NCBI GenBank assembly: GCA_900547105.1
Contig: URFL01000007.1
Location: 1 to 64,000, forward strand
DNA from: an uncultured Oscillospiraceae bacterium
Lineage (GTDB): Bacteria; Bacillota; Clostridia; Oscillospirales; Acutalibacteraceae
DNA: 64,000 bases
Reading direction: 5' to 3'
Under the pieces are notes generated by a model that searched no databases, had not been told where the DNA came from, and saw only the letters and a program-made list of their open reading frames with translations. Below are positions 7,758-15,990 of the stretch, one piece after another; the stretch's first letter is position 1, and every line of letters begins with the position of its first letter. Position numbers and translations under genes: made by a program.

Positions 7758-9731
7758 ATGATGAAACAGTTGAAAAGAAGAGGCTTATCGCTGGCAGCCG
7801 CGTGCGTGATGACACTGACAATGCTCCCGATTGGGATGCAACCGGTATCAGCCGATGGCGCAGATGTGGAGGTGCCGGAGGGGTACGTTGCTCAGCCGGT
7901 GAGTAACCTCGAGGGGCTGAAAGCGATCAAAACCGGAAAAGCTGCGGCCAAGGTTTACTATTATCTGACCGATGACATTGTGATTGATACCGCAAAATGG
8001 GTTCCGATGGGAGATAACGAAACAAGTAATGCATTTTATGATGTGTTGGACGGCCAAGGACACAGCATTACCTTTGCCGGTGCCGGTGGCAGCGGTGTAT
8101 CCGTGGATGGCAGCTGGAATGGCGGCTTGTTCTTTGCTATGAATGGCGAGGCAATGGTGAAAAATCTCATCACCAAAGGAGCGATCACTTCCTCCCGCCA
8201 AAGCACCGGCACTATCGTTGGCCAGATGATGAACGGTAGTTTGGATCACTGTGTCAATTATGCTACCGTTACGGTCAGCAGCACCCTTTATGCCGGCGGG
8301 CTGGCTGGTCGCGTGCGTTGTGGTGTGGTGTCTAACAGTATGAACTACGGTGCCATCACCGGCAAGCAGTTTGTCGGCGGATTGGTTGGTTCGTCCAGCT
8401 ATACGGTCAAAATAGACAATGTGGATAAAGGACTCACCGATGAGGAAATAAAGGCAGGAGTGGTGAAGGCATATATCGTCAATTGTGCCAACTTTGGAGA
8501 AGTGACCGGTACTGAAAAAGTGGGCGGCATCTTGGGGCTTGCCAATAAGGATAAAACATTTCGTGCTGAAAATTGTTACAACACGGGGCTGGTCAGCGGA
8601 CCATCGCAAACATTTGGTGCCATTGTCTGTGCTGTTTGGCCAAATGCGGTCAATACTGCTTCCTGTTATGCGCTGGATAGCAGCTGTACCAAGTTTCTGC
8701 CCACCACCACCAAAATGACCGCCGAGAATATGCAGACGGAATCGTTCGCGGAAACGCTGAACGCCCGCGTGACGGAGGGCTTTTCCTATTGTAACGAGCT
8801 GGACGGTGAATTGATTCCGGTTAAGGCTGCTCGCTGGCGGTATGCCGAGGGAACTTATCCGGTTATCTCCGACGGTATTGTGGTAAAAGCCGCCGGTAAG
8901 TACGGCGAGCCTTTGCTGGAACAAAAGGTTTCTTCGGCGAAAGAATTGCAGGCGTTGGCAATCTCGGCCCAAGTGCCGGCGTTGGGTGGCTACACCTTTG
9001 CCGGATGGAACGAACCGACCGATGAGGATGCTTATGCTCGCGTCTACGATACGCTGACGCAGGTGTTGGAGCTGACACCCGTGTATACGGTGGATGAAAA
9101 TAGTACGGAATATACACTGCAAATAGAAGGTGCCACGGCGCAGGATGGCTTTGGTAATTCTATAACCACCGGACGGTTTGACGATAGGGTGATTGTGACC
9201 GCCGATGAAAAGGATAAAACCGTTGCCTATTGGGAACTGGACGGTGCCAAGGTCGGTTTTGGGCAAAACACCTACCAATTCTACATCAGCGGTAACACTA
9301 TTATCAAAGCCGTTTATGATGCTGCTGTCCCGACCGAAGCAACGGTGGTGCTGCAGCGGGAAACCTTCTCTACCTACAACGGAAAAAGCAACCTCACCGT
9401 GGTGGCGCAAACCTCCATTCCGGAGGAATACACATTCCAAGAGTGCGGGGTGGTGTACACCGGTTCTGCGACTGTGCTCAAAAATATGGTGTCGGGCTTC
9501 GACAATGTGGACGAGGCGCAATATGTGCGGGTGAAATCCAGTCAGACATCTTCCAATCGGCAGTATATGACCCATCTGTTGAATGTGGAAACAGGTAAAA
9601 CGCGATACGCCCGCGCCTATGCGATAGTGATCACTGCCGACGGCGAGAAACAACTGCTGTGGAGTGATGTTGTGGTTCAGTTCAAGACCAATACAGATGG
9701 TGTTTCCGTTGTAAAGGGGAGTGTAAAATGA
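7758..9731 (+). CDS. Secreted cell-surface protein with GLUG-like and InlB-like repeats
   Basis: A 657-residue exported protein. A signal peptide (basic start, hydrophobic stretch, cleavage near VSADG) is followed by GLUG-type beta-helical repeats over about residues 100-310 (GGLAGRV, GGLVGSS, GGILGLA spaced by CxNYG-like segments). Next come an InlB-type repeat (YTFAGWNEPTDEDAY) and a C-terminal beta-rich domain. I see no LPXTG motif or dockerin, so attachment is unclear. The start at 7758 follows AAGGAGG. Its TGA overlaps the ATG of a 47-aa peptide gene. Probably an adhesin or extracellular assembly protein; ligand unknown. Confidence 0.7.
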   Translation: MMKQLKRRGLSLAAACVMTLTMLPIGMQPVSADGADVEVPEGYVAQPVSNLEGLKAIKTGKAAAKVYYYLTDDIVIDTAKWVPMGDNETSNAFYDVLDGQGHSITFAGAGGSGVSVDGSWNGGLFFAMNGEAMVKNLITKGAITSSRQSTGTIVGQMMNGSLDHCVNYATVTVSSTLYAGGLAGRVRCGVVSNSMNYGAITGKQFVGGLVGSSSYTVKIDNVDKGLTDEEIKAGVVKAYIVNCANFGEVTGTEKVGGILGLANKDKTFRAENCYNTGLVSGPSQTFGAIVCAVWPNAVNTASCYALDSSCTKFLPTTTKMTAENMQTESFAETLNARVTEGFSYCNELDGELIPVKAARWRYAEGTYPVISDGIVVKAAGKYGEPLLEQKVSSAKELQALAISAQVPALGGYTFAGWNEPTDEDAYARVYDTLTQVLELTPVYTVDENSTEYTLQIEGATAQDGFGNSITTGRFDDRVIVTADEKDKTVAYWELDGAKVGFGQNTYQFYISGNTIIKAVYDAAVPTEATVVLQRETFSTYNGKSNLTVVAQTSIPEEYTFQECGVVYTGSATVLKNMVSGFDNVDEAQYVRVKSSQTSSNRQYMTHLLNVETGKTRYARAYAIVITADGEKQLLWSDVVVQFKTNTDGVSVVKGSVK

Positions 9732-9871
9732 AAAAGACATATAGCAGCCCGGAAATGGAAATCGAGCGTTTTTTATTTGAAGATGTTCTGACCAGTTCGG
9801 GAATAAATGTTGGGAATGGCGATGTTGACAAGAATATGGACGAAAACGACGAGGGGTTTGTCCATTCCTGA
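9728..9871 (+). CDS. 47-residue acidic peptide coupled to the surface-protein gene
   Basis: A small frame starting MKKTYSSPEMEIERF, with a middle FEDVLTSSG and a tail rich in Asp, Asn and Glu. Its ATG overlaps the stop of the surface-protein gene (ATGA), and a strong hairpin follows. The pattern MKK-Y-x-P-x-(M/L)-E with a DV(L/I)TSSG core recalls small peptides that I remember from clostridial genomes, but I cannot verify this. No leader cleavage motif or maturation enzyme is visible nearby. Function unknown. Confidence 0.6.
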   Translation: MKKTYSSPEMEIERFLFEDVLTSSGINVGNGDVDKNMDENDEGFVHS

Positions 9872-9874
9872 TTG

Positions 9875-9927
9875 CCACACGCAAAAGCAGCGGGGGAAAC
9901 GGTTTCCTCCGCTGCTTTTGCGTGTGG
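9875..9927. terminator. Bidirectional terminator between converging transcripts
   Basis: A long near-perfect hairpin pairs CCACACGCAAAAGCAGCGG (9875-9893) with its complement ending at 9927. It separates the 47-aa peptide gene from sigG on the opposite strand. Confidence 0.7.
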
Positions 9928-10695
9928 TTACATCTGCCGCTTGATTTGTTCCAGCGCCGATTTTTCAATCCGGCTGACCTGTGCTTGCGAAATGCCGATC
10001 TCGCTGGACACCTCAATTTGGGTCATCCCCTTGAAAAACCGCAGATGCAGAATTCTCTTTTCGCGGTCGCTCAGCCCGTGGATCGCCTCTTTCAGCGCGA
10101 TCTCGTCCAACCAGTTTCGGTCGTCGTTGTGGTCGCCCACCTGATCCATTACATAAATGGTGTCGCCGCCGTCGGCGTACACCGGCTCATACAGCGACAC
10201 CGGCTCCACAATGGATTCCAGTGCCAGCACCACCTGCTCGCGCGGCAGCTCCAACCGGGCGGCGATCTCCTCTACTGTTGGCTCGCGCGATTGCTCAGCA
10301 GTCAGCTGTTCCTTCATCTGCATCGCTTTGTAAGCGGTATCCCGCATGGAGCGGCTGATGCGGATGCTGTTGTTGTCCCGCAGATAACGACGAATTTCAC
10401 CGATGATCATCGGCACCGCATAGGTGGAGAACCGCACATTCAAGCTCACATCAAAATTATCGATGGACTTGATCAGTCCGATGCAGCCGACCTGAAACAG
10501 ATCGTCCAGATTTTCGCCGCGCTGGGTAAATCGCTGCACCACGCTCAGCACCAGCCGCAAATTGCCGTTGACCAGCTCTTCCCGCGCCCCCGGCTGCCCG
10601 GCGTGCATCTCCTGCAGCAAGCGCATTTTGTCGCTTTCGTTCAATACCTTCAGATCGGCGGTGTTCACCCCGCAAATTTCCACCTTGTTATACAA
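9928..10695 (-). CDS. sigG: RNA polymerase sporulation sigma factor SigG
   Basis: Late forespore sigma factor. The diagnostic N-terminus NKVEICGVNT, then LVNGNLRLVLSV, DDLFQVGCIGL, RFSTYAVPMIIGEIRRYLRDNN and the region 4.2 helix ISQAQVSRIEKSA match SigG closely over the whole length. No ATG exists. A TTG at 10695 gives a 255-residue protein in register with B. subtilis SigG and has a G-rich site upstream; a farther TTG at 10740 adds 15 residues without a good site. Usually spoIIGA-sigE-sigG are adjacent; here spoIIGA-sigE lies about 41 kb away. Confidence 0.92.
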   Translation of the reverse strand: MYNKVEICGVNTADLKVLNESDKMRLLQEMHAGQPGAREELVNGNLRLVLSVVQRFTQRGENLDDLFQVGCIGLIKSIDNFDVSLNVRFSTYAVPMIIGEIRRYLRDNNSIRISRSMRDTAYKAMQMKEQLTAEQSREPTVEEIAARLELPREQVVLALESIVEPVSLYEPVYADGGDTIYVMDQVGDHNDDRNWLDEIALKEAIHGLSDREKRILHLRFFKGMTQIEVSSEIGISQAQVSRIEKSALEQIKRQM

Positions 10696-10819
10696 AGCCC
10701 CACCACGCCCTTTCCGCGTTTCTGCTATCAGTATGGACAACGGCGGGGGTTGTCATACGCGCCGGCGGGCATATTTTGCCTGTCCGGTGCGTAATATGGA
10801 GGACAGGGGAGGTGTGCGT

Positions 10820-11116
10820 ATGATTTGCCGGATAACCGATATGCACAGCAAAGAGGTCATCAATGTGTGCGACGGTCACCGCTTAGGGTGCGTGGACGAT
10901 GTGGAGGTGGATACCTGCACCGCCCAGCTGGTGGCGATCGTGATTCGCGGACGACCAAAATGCTTTGGCTTGATGGGGCACGAAGAGGACATCACCATTT
11001 GCTGGCGCGAAATCGAGGTGATCGGGGAGGAAACCATTCTGGTGCGCCGCGAAAGCCCTTGCGGCCAGCCCGCGTGCCGCCGTGGGCGTCGATTGCTGGG
11101 CGGATTGTTCGGATAG
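10820..11116 (+). CDS. YlmC/YmxH family sporulation protein (PRC-barrel-like)
   Basis: A 98-residue protein containing the family pattern MICRITDMHSKEVIN, then LGCVDDVEVD and a beta-rich body, ending in a Cys/Arg-rich tail. YlmC/YmxH proteins are small PRC-barrel-like proteins of spore formers with no clear biochemical role. A GGGGAGG site precedes the start. It is divergent from sigG, consistent with a sporulation locus. Confidence 0.85.
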   Translation: MICRITDMHSKEVINVCDGHRLGCVDDVEVDTCTAQLVAIVIRGRPKCFGLMGHEEDITICWREIEVIGEETILVRRESPCGQPACRRGRRLLGGLFG

Positions 11117-11222
11117 CCCAGCCGCAGTTGTTGACACGCTAAGGCGGGAAGTGGACTAAATATGGCAGTGCTTTTGGATGGTCTGCCCGAAAGTTGCAGG
11201 AAAAATAATCAAAAATTTTGAT

Positions 11223-11251
11223 TTGATTTTTATAGCCGGAAGTGGTATACT
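11223..11251 (+). promoter_or_regulatory. Promoter of murA
   Basis: TTGATT (11223-11228), 17-nt spacer, TATACT (11246-11251), about 35 bp before the TTG start. Confidence 0.65.
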
Positions 11252-11285
11252 AAGAACATTAAAAAGGTTTGGGAGAGGGAAATCA

Positions 11286-12572
11286 TTGGATAAGTTTGTT
11301 ATTCAAGGGGGCTGCCGTCTCCGGGGCGATGTGGAGATCAGCGGCGCCAAAAACGCAGTAGTAGCGATTCTTCCGGCTGTGATACTTTCTGATGGCGTGT
11401 GCCATATTGATAATATACCGAATATTGCCGATGTTTCGACCGCGCTGGAAATCCTTTCGGGATTAGGGGCGGTGGTTCGTCGTGTCGATAAACACGCTGT
11501 CGAGATCGATCCCCGGAGCATATTCACCCATACCGTGCCGCACGATCTGGCACGGCATATGCGCGCATCGTATTATTTCATCGGCTCCTTGCTTGGCCGC
11601 TACGGCGAAGCGCGGGTGTCCATGCCGGGCGGCTGCAACTTCGGTGTGCGTCCGATCGACCAGCACCTCAAGGGCTTCAGCGCGCTGGGCGCGGTGGTGT
11701 CTCCGATGGAAAACGGTATGATCGAAGTGCAGACCGACCGCCTGGTCGGCAACTCGGTGTATCTCGACATGGTGTCGGTGGGCGCTACCATCAATATTAT
11801 GCTGGCGGCGGTGCGCGCCAAAGGTACCACCATCATCGAAAACGCTGCCAAAGAACCGCATATCGTGGATCTCGCGAACTTCCTCAACTCGATGGGCGCG
11901 GATATCCGCGGCGCGGGCACCGATGTCATCAAGGTGCTGGGCGTGGATCATCTGGAGGGAACGTCGTATTCGATCATTCCCGACCAGATCGAAGCGGGCA
12001 CGTATATGGCGGCGGCGGTCGCGACCCATGGCGATGTGACCATCCGCAACGTCATTCCGAAACACCTCGAATCCATCACCGCCAAGCTGCAGGAGATGGG
12101 CGCGTTGGTGGAAGAGGATGACGACGCGATCCGCGTGGCGATGGAAGGCCCCATCAAGCGCTGCAATGTAAAAACCATGCCGCATCCCGGTTTCCCGACC
12201 GATATGCAGCCCCAGATCGGGGTGTTGCTGTCGCTGGCGGACGGGGCGAGCATCCTGACCGAAAGCGTGTGGGAAAACCGCTTCCGCTATGTCAACGAGC
12301 TGCGCCGCATGGGCGCGCAGGTGCAGGTGGACGGCAAAGTCGCGGTGTTCCAGGGTGTGGATCATCTGGAAGGCGCGCCGGTCAAAGCGGTGGATTTGCG
12401 GGCAGGCGCGGCGGTGGTGATCGCGGCGCTGGCGGCGCACGGTCACACCGAAATCGAGGACATCCATCATATCGAACGCGGCTACGACAGCATTGTTGAA
12501 AAGCTGCGGGCGCTGGGCGCCGATATCCGCCGCATCACGGTGCCGGATACTTCGGTGGCGCAAGCGCTGTAA
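11286..12572 (+). CDS. murA: UDP-N-acetylglucosamine 1-carboxyvinyltransferase MurA
   Basis: First committed step of peptidoglycan synthesis: transfer of enolpyruvate from PEP to UDP-GlcNAc in the cytosol. The 428 residues match the family length. SGAKNA near the start holds the conserved Lys-Asn pair, and MPGGCNFG contains the catalytic cysteine targeted by fosfomycin. The start is a TTG behind GGGAGAGGG, chosen because the family begins about MDKFVIQGG; extension to 11178 would add unrelated residues. Firmicutes often have two MurA paralogues; which this is cannot be decided. Confidence 0.95.
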   Translation: MDKFVIQGGCRLRGDVEISGAKNAVVAILPAVILSDGVCHIDNIPNIADVSTALEILSGLGAVVRRVDKHAVEIDPRSIFTHTVPHDLARHMRASYYFIGSLLGRYGEARVSMPGGCNFGVRPIDQHLKGFSALGAVVSPMENGMIEVQTDRLVGNSVYLDMVSVGATINIMLAAVRAKGTTIIENAAKEPHIVDLANFLNSMGADIRGAGTDVIKVLGVDHLEGTSYSIIPDQIEAGTYMAAAVATHGDVTIRNVIPKHLESITAKLQEMGALVEEDDDAIRVAMEGPIKRCNVKTMPHPGFPTDMQPQIGVLLSLADGASILTESVWENRFRYVNELRRMGAQVQVDGKVAVFQGVDHLEGAPVKAVDLRAGAAVVIAALAAHGHTEIEDIHHIERGYDSIVEKLRALGADIRRITVPDTSVAQAL

Positions 12573-12591
12573 CTCTCAACCGAACCGATCG

Positions 12592-12623
12592 AAAATTCTC
12601 CGTTTTACGCGGAGAATTTTTTG
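12592..12623 (+). terminator. Terminator after murA
   Basis: Eleven-bp stem AAAATTCTCCG/CGGAGAATTTT with a 7-nt loop, followed by further T residues. Confidence 0.75.
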
Positions 12624-12650
12624 CTGTCATCAACGGAAAGGAACCACACT

Positions 12651-13442
12651 ATGGCACGGTATTGTCCGCTGTTCAGCGGCAGCAGTGGTAACTGCACCTA
12701 TATCGGCACAGCGAGCGGCGGGCTGCTGGTGGACGCCGGTGTCAGCGCCAAGCGGATCGAAACCGCCCTGCGCGAGCGGGAGATCGAACCCGACCGCATC
12801 CAGGCGGTGCTGGTCACCCACGAGCACAGCGATCACATCGCCGGGCTGCGGGTACTGCTCAAGCGCTACCACTGGCCGGTCATCACCTCTTTCGGCACCT
12901 ATGATGCGCTGCTGCAAAACGGTACACTGACCGAACAGGATACCGTCACGGCGGTGCCGCCGGGCACCATCACCGTAGCGGATATGGAGGTGCGGGCGTT
13001 CCATACGCCGCACGATGCCGCCGAAAGCATGGGCTTTTGCGTACATACATCGGACGACCGGCGGGTGGCGATCGCCACCGATATGGGGGTCATGACCGAC
13101 GAGGTGCGGGAGGCGGTGTGTGGCTGCGATTTGCTGCACATCGAGTCCAATCATGTGGTGCAAATGCTGGAAAACGGGCCGTATCCCTATCCGCTGAAAC
13201 GCCGCATCTTGTCGGATCGCGGACATTTGTCCAACGATGCGTGCGCGGGCGAGCTGTTGTCCTTTGCCGAACAGGGAACCGCGCGGTTCGTGCTGGCGCA
13301 CCTGAGCCGTGAAAACAACACGCCGGAGCTGGCGTATGTGACAGCGAACGCCGCCTTGTGCGGCGGCGGTTTGCGCGAAAACGCGGATTTTCGGTTGACC
13401 GTGGCAAGCCCGCGGGACGATAACGAAATGGTGGTGTTTTGA
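12651..13442 (+). CDS. MBL-fold metallohydrolase, WalJ/YycJ-like
   Basis: A 263-residue metallo-beta-lactamase-fold protein with the metal-binding motif THEHSDHIAGL (about residues 58-68), FHTPHDA and a later SNH motif. The FSGSSGNCTYI start is typical of YycJ/WalJ, linked in Firmicutes to the WalRK cell-wall regulon and proposed to act on DNA ends. Start 12651 follows GGAAAGGAACC. Its stop overlaps rlmH (TGATG), the usual walJ-rlmH proximity. Confidence 0.85.
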   Translation: MARYCPLFSGSSGNCTYIGTASGGLLVDAGVSAKRIETALREREIEPDRIQAVLVTHEHSDHIAGLRVLLKRYHWPVITSFGTYDALLQNGTLTEQDTVTAVPPGTITVADMEVRAFHTPHDAAESMGFCVHTSDDRRVAIATDMGVMTDEVREAVCGCDLLHIESNHVVQMLENGPYPYPLKRRILSDRGHLSNDACAGELLSFAEQGTARFVLAHLSRENNTPELAYVTANAALCGGGLRENADFRLTVASPRDDNEMVVF

Positions 13443-13924
13443 TGCTGCGGGTCACACTGCTGTGCGTGGGAAAGTGCAAGGAGCGCTATTGGCGGGATGC
13501 CTGCGCCGAATATGAAAAGCGGCTGGGCGGTTTCTGCCGGTTCCAGCTGATCGAAGTGGACGAGGAGCGTGCGCCCGAGCAACCCTCGCCGGCGCAGATC
13601 GAAGCGATCGTGCAGGCGGAGGGCAAGCGGCTGCTGGATAAGCTGCCCGCCGGGGCGTATCCGGTGGTGTTGTGCATCGAGGGCAAACCGCTCGCGTCGC
13701 CGGAGCTGGCGGCGCGGATGCAGAAGCTGTCGGTGGAGGGGGTCAGCCATCTGGCATTCATCATCGGCGGCTCATGGGGGCTGTCGCCGGCGGTAAAGCA
13801 GACAGCGCGCTGGCATTTGTCCATGTCGCCCATGACCTTTCCGCACCAGCTGGCGCGGGTGATGCTGTTGGAGCAGATTTATCGCGGGTTTCAGATCGCC
13901 GGCGGCGGAAAATACCACAAATAG
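13442..13924 (+). CDS. rlmH: 23S rRNA (pseudouridine1915-N3)-methyltransferase RlmH
   Basis: A 160-residue SPOUT methyltransferase that methylates pseudouridine 1915 in helix 69 of 23S rRNA. It shows the conserved VGKxKE start, LCIEGK, FIIGGSWGLS and the C-terminal FPHQLARVMLLEQIYRGF...YHK block, all expected of an intact family member. The ATG overlaps the walJ-like stop. Followed by a terminator at 13989. Confidence 0.94.
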   Translation: MLRVTLLCVGKCKERYWRDACAEYEKRLGGFCRFQLIEVDEERAPEQPSPAQIEAIVQAEGKRLLDKLPAGAYPVVLCIEGKPLASPELAARMQKLSVEGVSHLAFIIGGSWGLSPAVKQTARWHLSMSPMTFPHQLARVMLLEQIYRGFQIAGGGKYHK

Positions 13925-13988
13925 CACAAAACGACCGGCGGCAACGCCTACCTGACTTGTTTGAAATATAGAAAATACGGTTTTTTAG

Positions 13989-14022
13989 AAAAATCTCCGG
14001 CAGAGTGTTGCGGGAGATTTTT
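13989..14022 (+). terminator. Terminator after rlmH
   Basis: Ten-bp stem AAAAATCTCC/GGGAGATTTTT, loop of 13 nt, and a T-rich end. Confidence 0.7.
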
Positions 14023-14036
14023 TGTTATGGTATAAT
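14008..14036 (+). promoter_or_regulatory. Promoter of rpsB-tsf
   Basis: TTGCGG (14008-14013), 17-nt spacer and extended -10 TGGTATAAT (14028-14036). About 125 nt of leader separates it from rpsB, long enough for an S2-binding autoregulatory structure, but I could not match a known leader motif. Confidence 0.6.
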
Positions 14037-14165
14037 AATTCGGCAAATCGCACACGGTGTCGTTCCCACGGTCGGTGCTGCCCACATGGGTGGTGGCTGT
14101 GGCGGGGCACGGACAAATGGTCCGGTCACGGACATTGTGGAGGAAAAACCAAGGAGGAAAAACCT

Positions 14166-14906
14166 ATGGCAGTCGTATCCATGAAACAGCTGCTGGAGGC
14201 TGGTGTGCACTTCGGTCACCAGACCCGCCGCTGGAACCCCAAAATGGCGCCCTATATTTTCACGGAGCGCAATGGCATCTACATCATTGACCTGCAGAAA
14301 ACCGTCCGCAAACTGGAGGACGCGTACGCTTTCGTGCGTGACCTGTCGGCGAACGGCCAGAGCGTGCTCTTCGTGGGCACCAAAAAGCAGGCGCAGGAAT
14401 CCATCCGCGAGGAAGCGGAACGCGCCGGCGCCTACTATGTCAACGCCCGTTGGTTGGGCGGTATGCTGACCAACTTCCGCACCATCCAGGGTCGTATTGC
14501 CCGCTTGGCGCAGCTGAAGAAGATGGAAGAGGACGGCACCTTTGATCTGCTTCCCAAAAAGGAAGTTATCAAACTGAACCACGAAATCGAAAAACTGGAA
14601 AAATTCCTGGGCGGCATCAAGGACATGAAAAAACTGCCCGGCGCCCTGTTTATTGTTGACCCCCGCAAAGAGAAGATCGCGGTGGCGGAAGCCAAAAAGC
14701 TGGGTATCCCGATCGTGGCGATCGTGGACACCAACTGCGATCCGGACGATGTCGACTATGTGATTCCCGGCAACGACGACGCGATCCGTGCCGTGAAACT
14801 GCTGTCGGCGACCATGGCGAACGCCATCATCGAAGGCCGTCAGGGTCAGGATGGTGCCGAAGCCGCTGAGGAAGCGACCGAAGAGGAAGCTCCCGCCGAG
14901 GCGTAA
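14166..14906 (+). CDS. rpsB: 30S ribosomal protein S2
   Basis: A 246-residue S2 protein. VSMKQLLEAGVHFGHQTRRWNPKM, a LGGMLTNFRTI block, LFIVDPRKEKIAV and VAIVDTNCDPD are the classic S2 segments. The C-terminus is an acidic Glu/Ala tail. An AAGGAGGAAAA site supports the start at 14166. Followed after 40 bp by tsf, the near-universal bacterial order. Confidence 0.97.
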   Translation: MAVVSMKQLLEAGVHFGHQTRRWNPKMAPYIFTERNGIYIIDLQKTVRKLEDAYAFVRDLSANGQSVLFVGTKKQAQESIREEAERAGAYYVNARWLGGMLTNFRTIQGRIARLAQLKKMEEDGTFDLLPKKEVIKLNHEIEKLEKFLGGIKDMKKLPGALFIVDPRKEKIAVAEAKKLGIPIVAIVDTNCDPDDVDYVIPGNDDAIRAVKLLSATMANAIIEGRQGQDGAEAAEEATEEEAPAEA

Positions 14907-14946
14907 TCGTCCTTTATTCTCATTATATTATAGGAGGTAAACATCC

Positions 14947-15867
14947 ATGGCATTTACAGCAAAAGATGTGCAGCAACTGCGCGAAAGAACCGGCGTTGGT
15001 ATGATGGACTGCAAAAAAGCCCTGACCCAGACCGACGGCGATATGGAAAAAGCGATCGACATCCTGCGTGAAAAAGGTCTGGCGGCGGCGGCGAAAAAAT
15101 CCGGCCGTATCGCGGCGGAAGGTCTGGTTTACGCGTTCGCGGATACCGCGAAAAAAGTGGGCGTCGTGATCGAAGTTAACTCCGAAACCGACTTTGTTGG
15201 TAAAAACGCGGACTTCCAGGCGTTTGTGAAAGCGCTGGCGGAGATCGTGGCGGATAAAGATCCGGCGGATGTGGCTGCTCTGCTGGAGCTGCCCTTTGAA
15301 GGCTCTCTGACCGTGGCGGATGCGCTGCGCGATAAGATTCTGGTTATTGGTGAAAACCTGACCATTCGCCGTTTCGTTCGTTACAGCGGCGATTGCGTGG
15401 CGTATGTCCACGGCGGCGGTCGTATCGGCGTGCTGGTGAAGTTTGAAGCGGACGATGCCGCGGCGGCTTCCGATGTGCTGCAGGAGTGCGGTAAAGACGT
15501 TGCGATGCAGATTGCGGCGCTGAATCCGCTGTATCTGGACAAATCGACCGTTCCGGCCGAAGCGATCGACCATGAGAAAGAAGTGCTGATCGCCCAGATT
15601 CAGAACGATCCCAAAAACGCCAAGAAACCCCAGAACATCATCGAGAAGATGGTGGAAGGCCGTATTGGCAAGTTCTACGAGCAGAACTGCCTGATGCAGC
15701 AGGCGTTCGTCAAAAACGGCGACGTGACTGTGGAGCAGTATGTGGCTGATGAGGCGAAGAAGGTCGGCGCGATGAAGGTTGTGGACTATGTCCGCTTTGA
15801 AAAAGGCGAGGGTCTGCAAAAACGCGAGGACGACTTCGCGGCTGAAGTCGCCGGCATGGTGAAATAA
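14947..15867 (+). CDS. tsf: Elongation factor Ts
   Basis: A 306-residue guanine nucleotide exchange factor for EF-Tu. The N-terminal UBA-like region (VQQLRERTGVGMMDCKKAL) is followed by the TDFV core motif region (EVNSETDFVGKN) and the dimerisation domain. TAGGAGG lies before the start. Cotranscribed with rpsB. Confidence 0.97.
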   Translation: MAFTAKDVQQLRERTGVGMMDCKKALTQTDGDMEKAIDILREKGLAAAAKKSGRIAAEGLVYAFADTAKKVGVVIEVNSETDFVGKNADFQAFVKALAEIVADKDPADVAALLELPFEGSLTVADALRDKILVIGENLTIRRFVRYSGDCVAYVHGGGRIGVLVKFEADDAAAASDVLQECGKDVAMQIAALNPLYLDKSTVPAEAIDHEKEVLIAQIQNDPKNAKKPQNIIEKMVEGRIGKFYEQNCLMQQAFVKNGDVTVEQYVADEAKKVGAMKVVDYVRFEKGEGLQKREDDFAAEVAGMVK

Positions 15868-15879
15868 GATTTGTTTTCC

Positions 15880-15919
15880 AAAAAGACCGAAACCGTCTGT
15901 CGATGGTTTCGGTCTTTTT
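15880..15919 (+). terminator. Terminator after tsf
   Basis: Perfect 15-bp stem AAAAAGACCGAAACC with complement, loop of 10 nt, ending in five T. Confidence 0.85.
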
Positions 15920-15935
15920 CTGTGCCCGGATCGGC

Positions 15936-15964
15936 TTGACTTTGCCGTTGGCATCCGGTATGAT
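15936..15964 (+). promoter_or_regulatory. Promoter of the GH31 gene
   Basis: TTGACT (15936-15941), 17-nt spacer and TATGAT (15959-15964). Confidence 0.6.
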
Positions 15965-15990
15965 AAACGCAAAGATCGGAGGGATGATCC

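Noticed and set aside
14037..14165. Known S2 leader RNA upstream of rpsB
   Set aside because: Position fits autoregulation, but I could not confirm the motif by eye, so it is not listed as an ncRNA.
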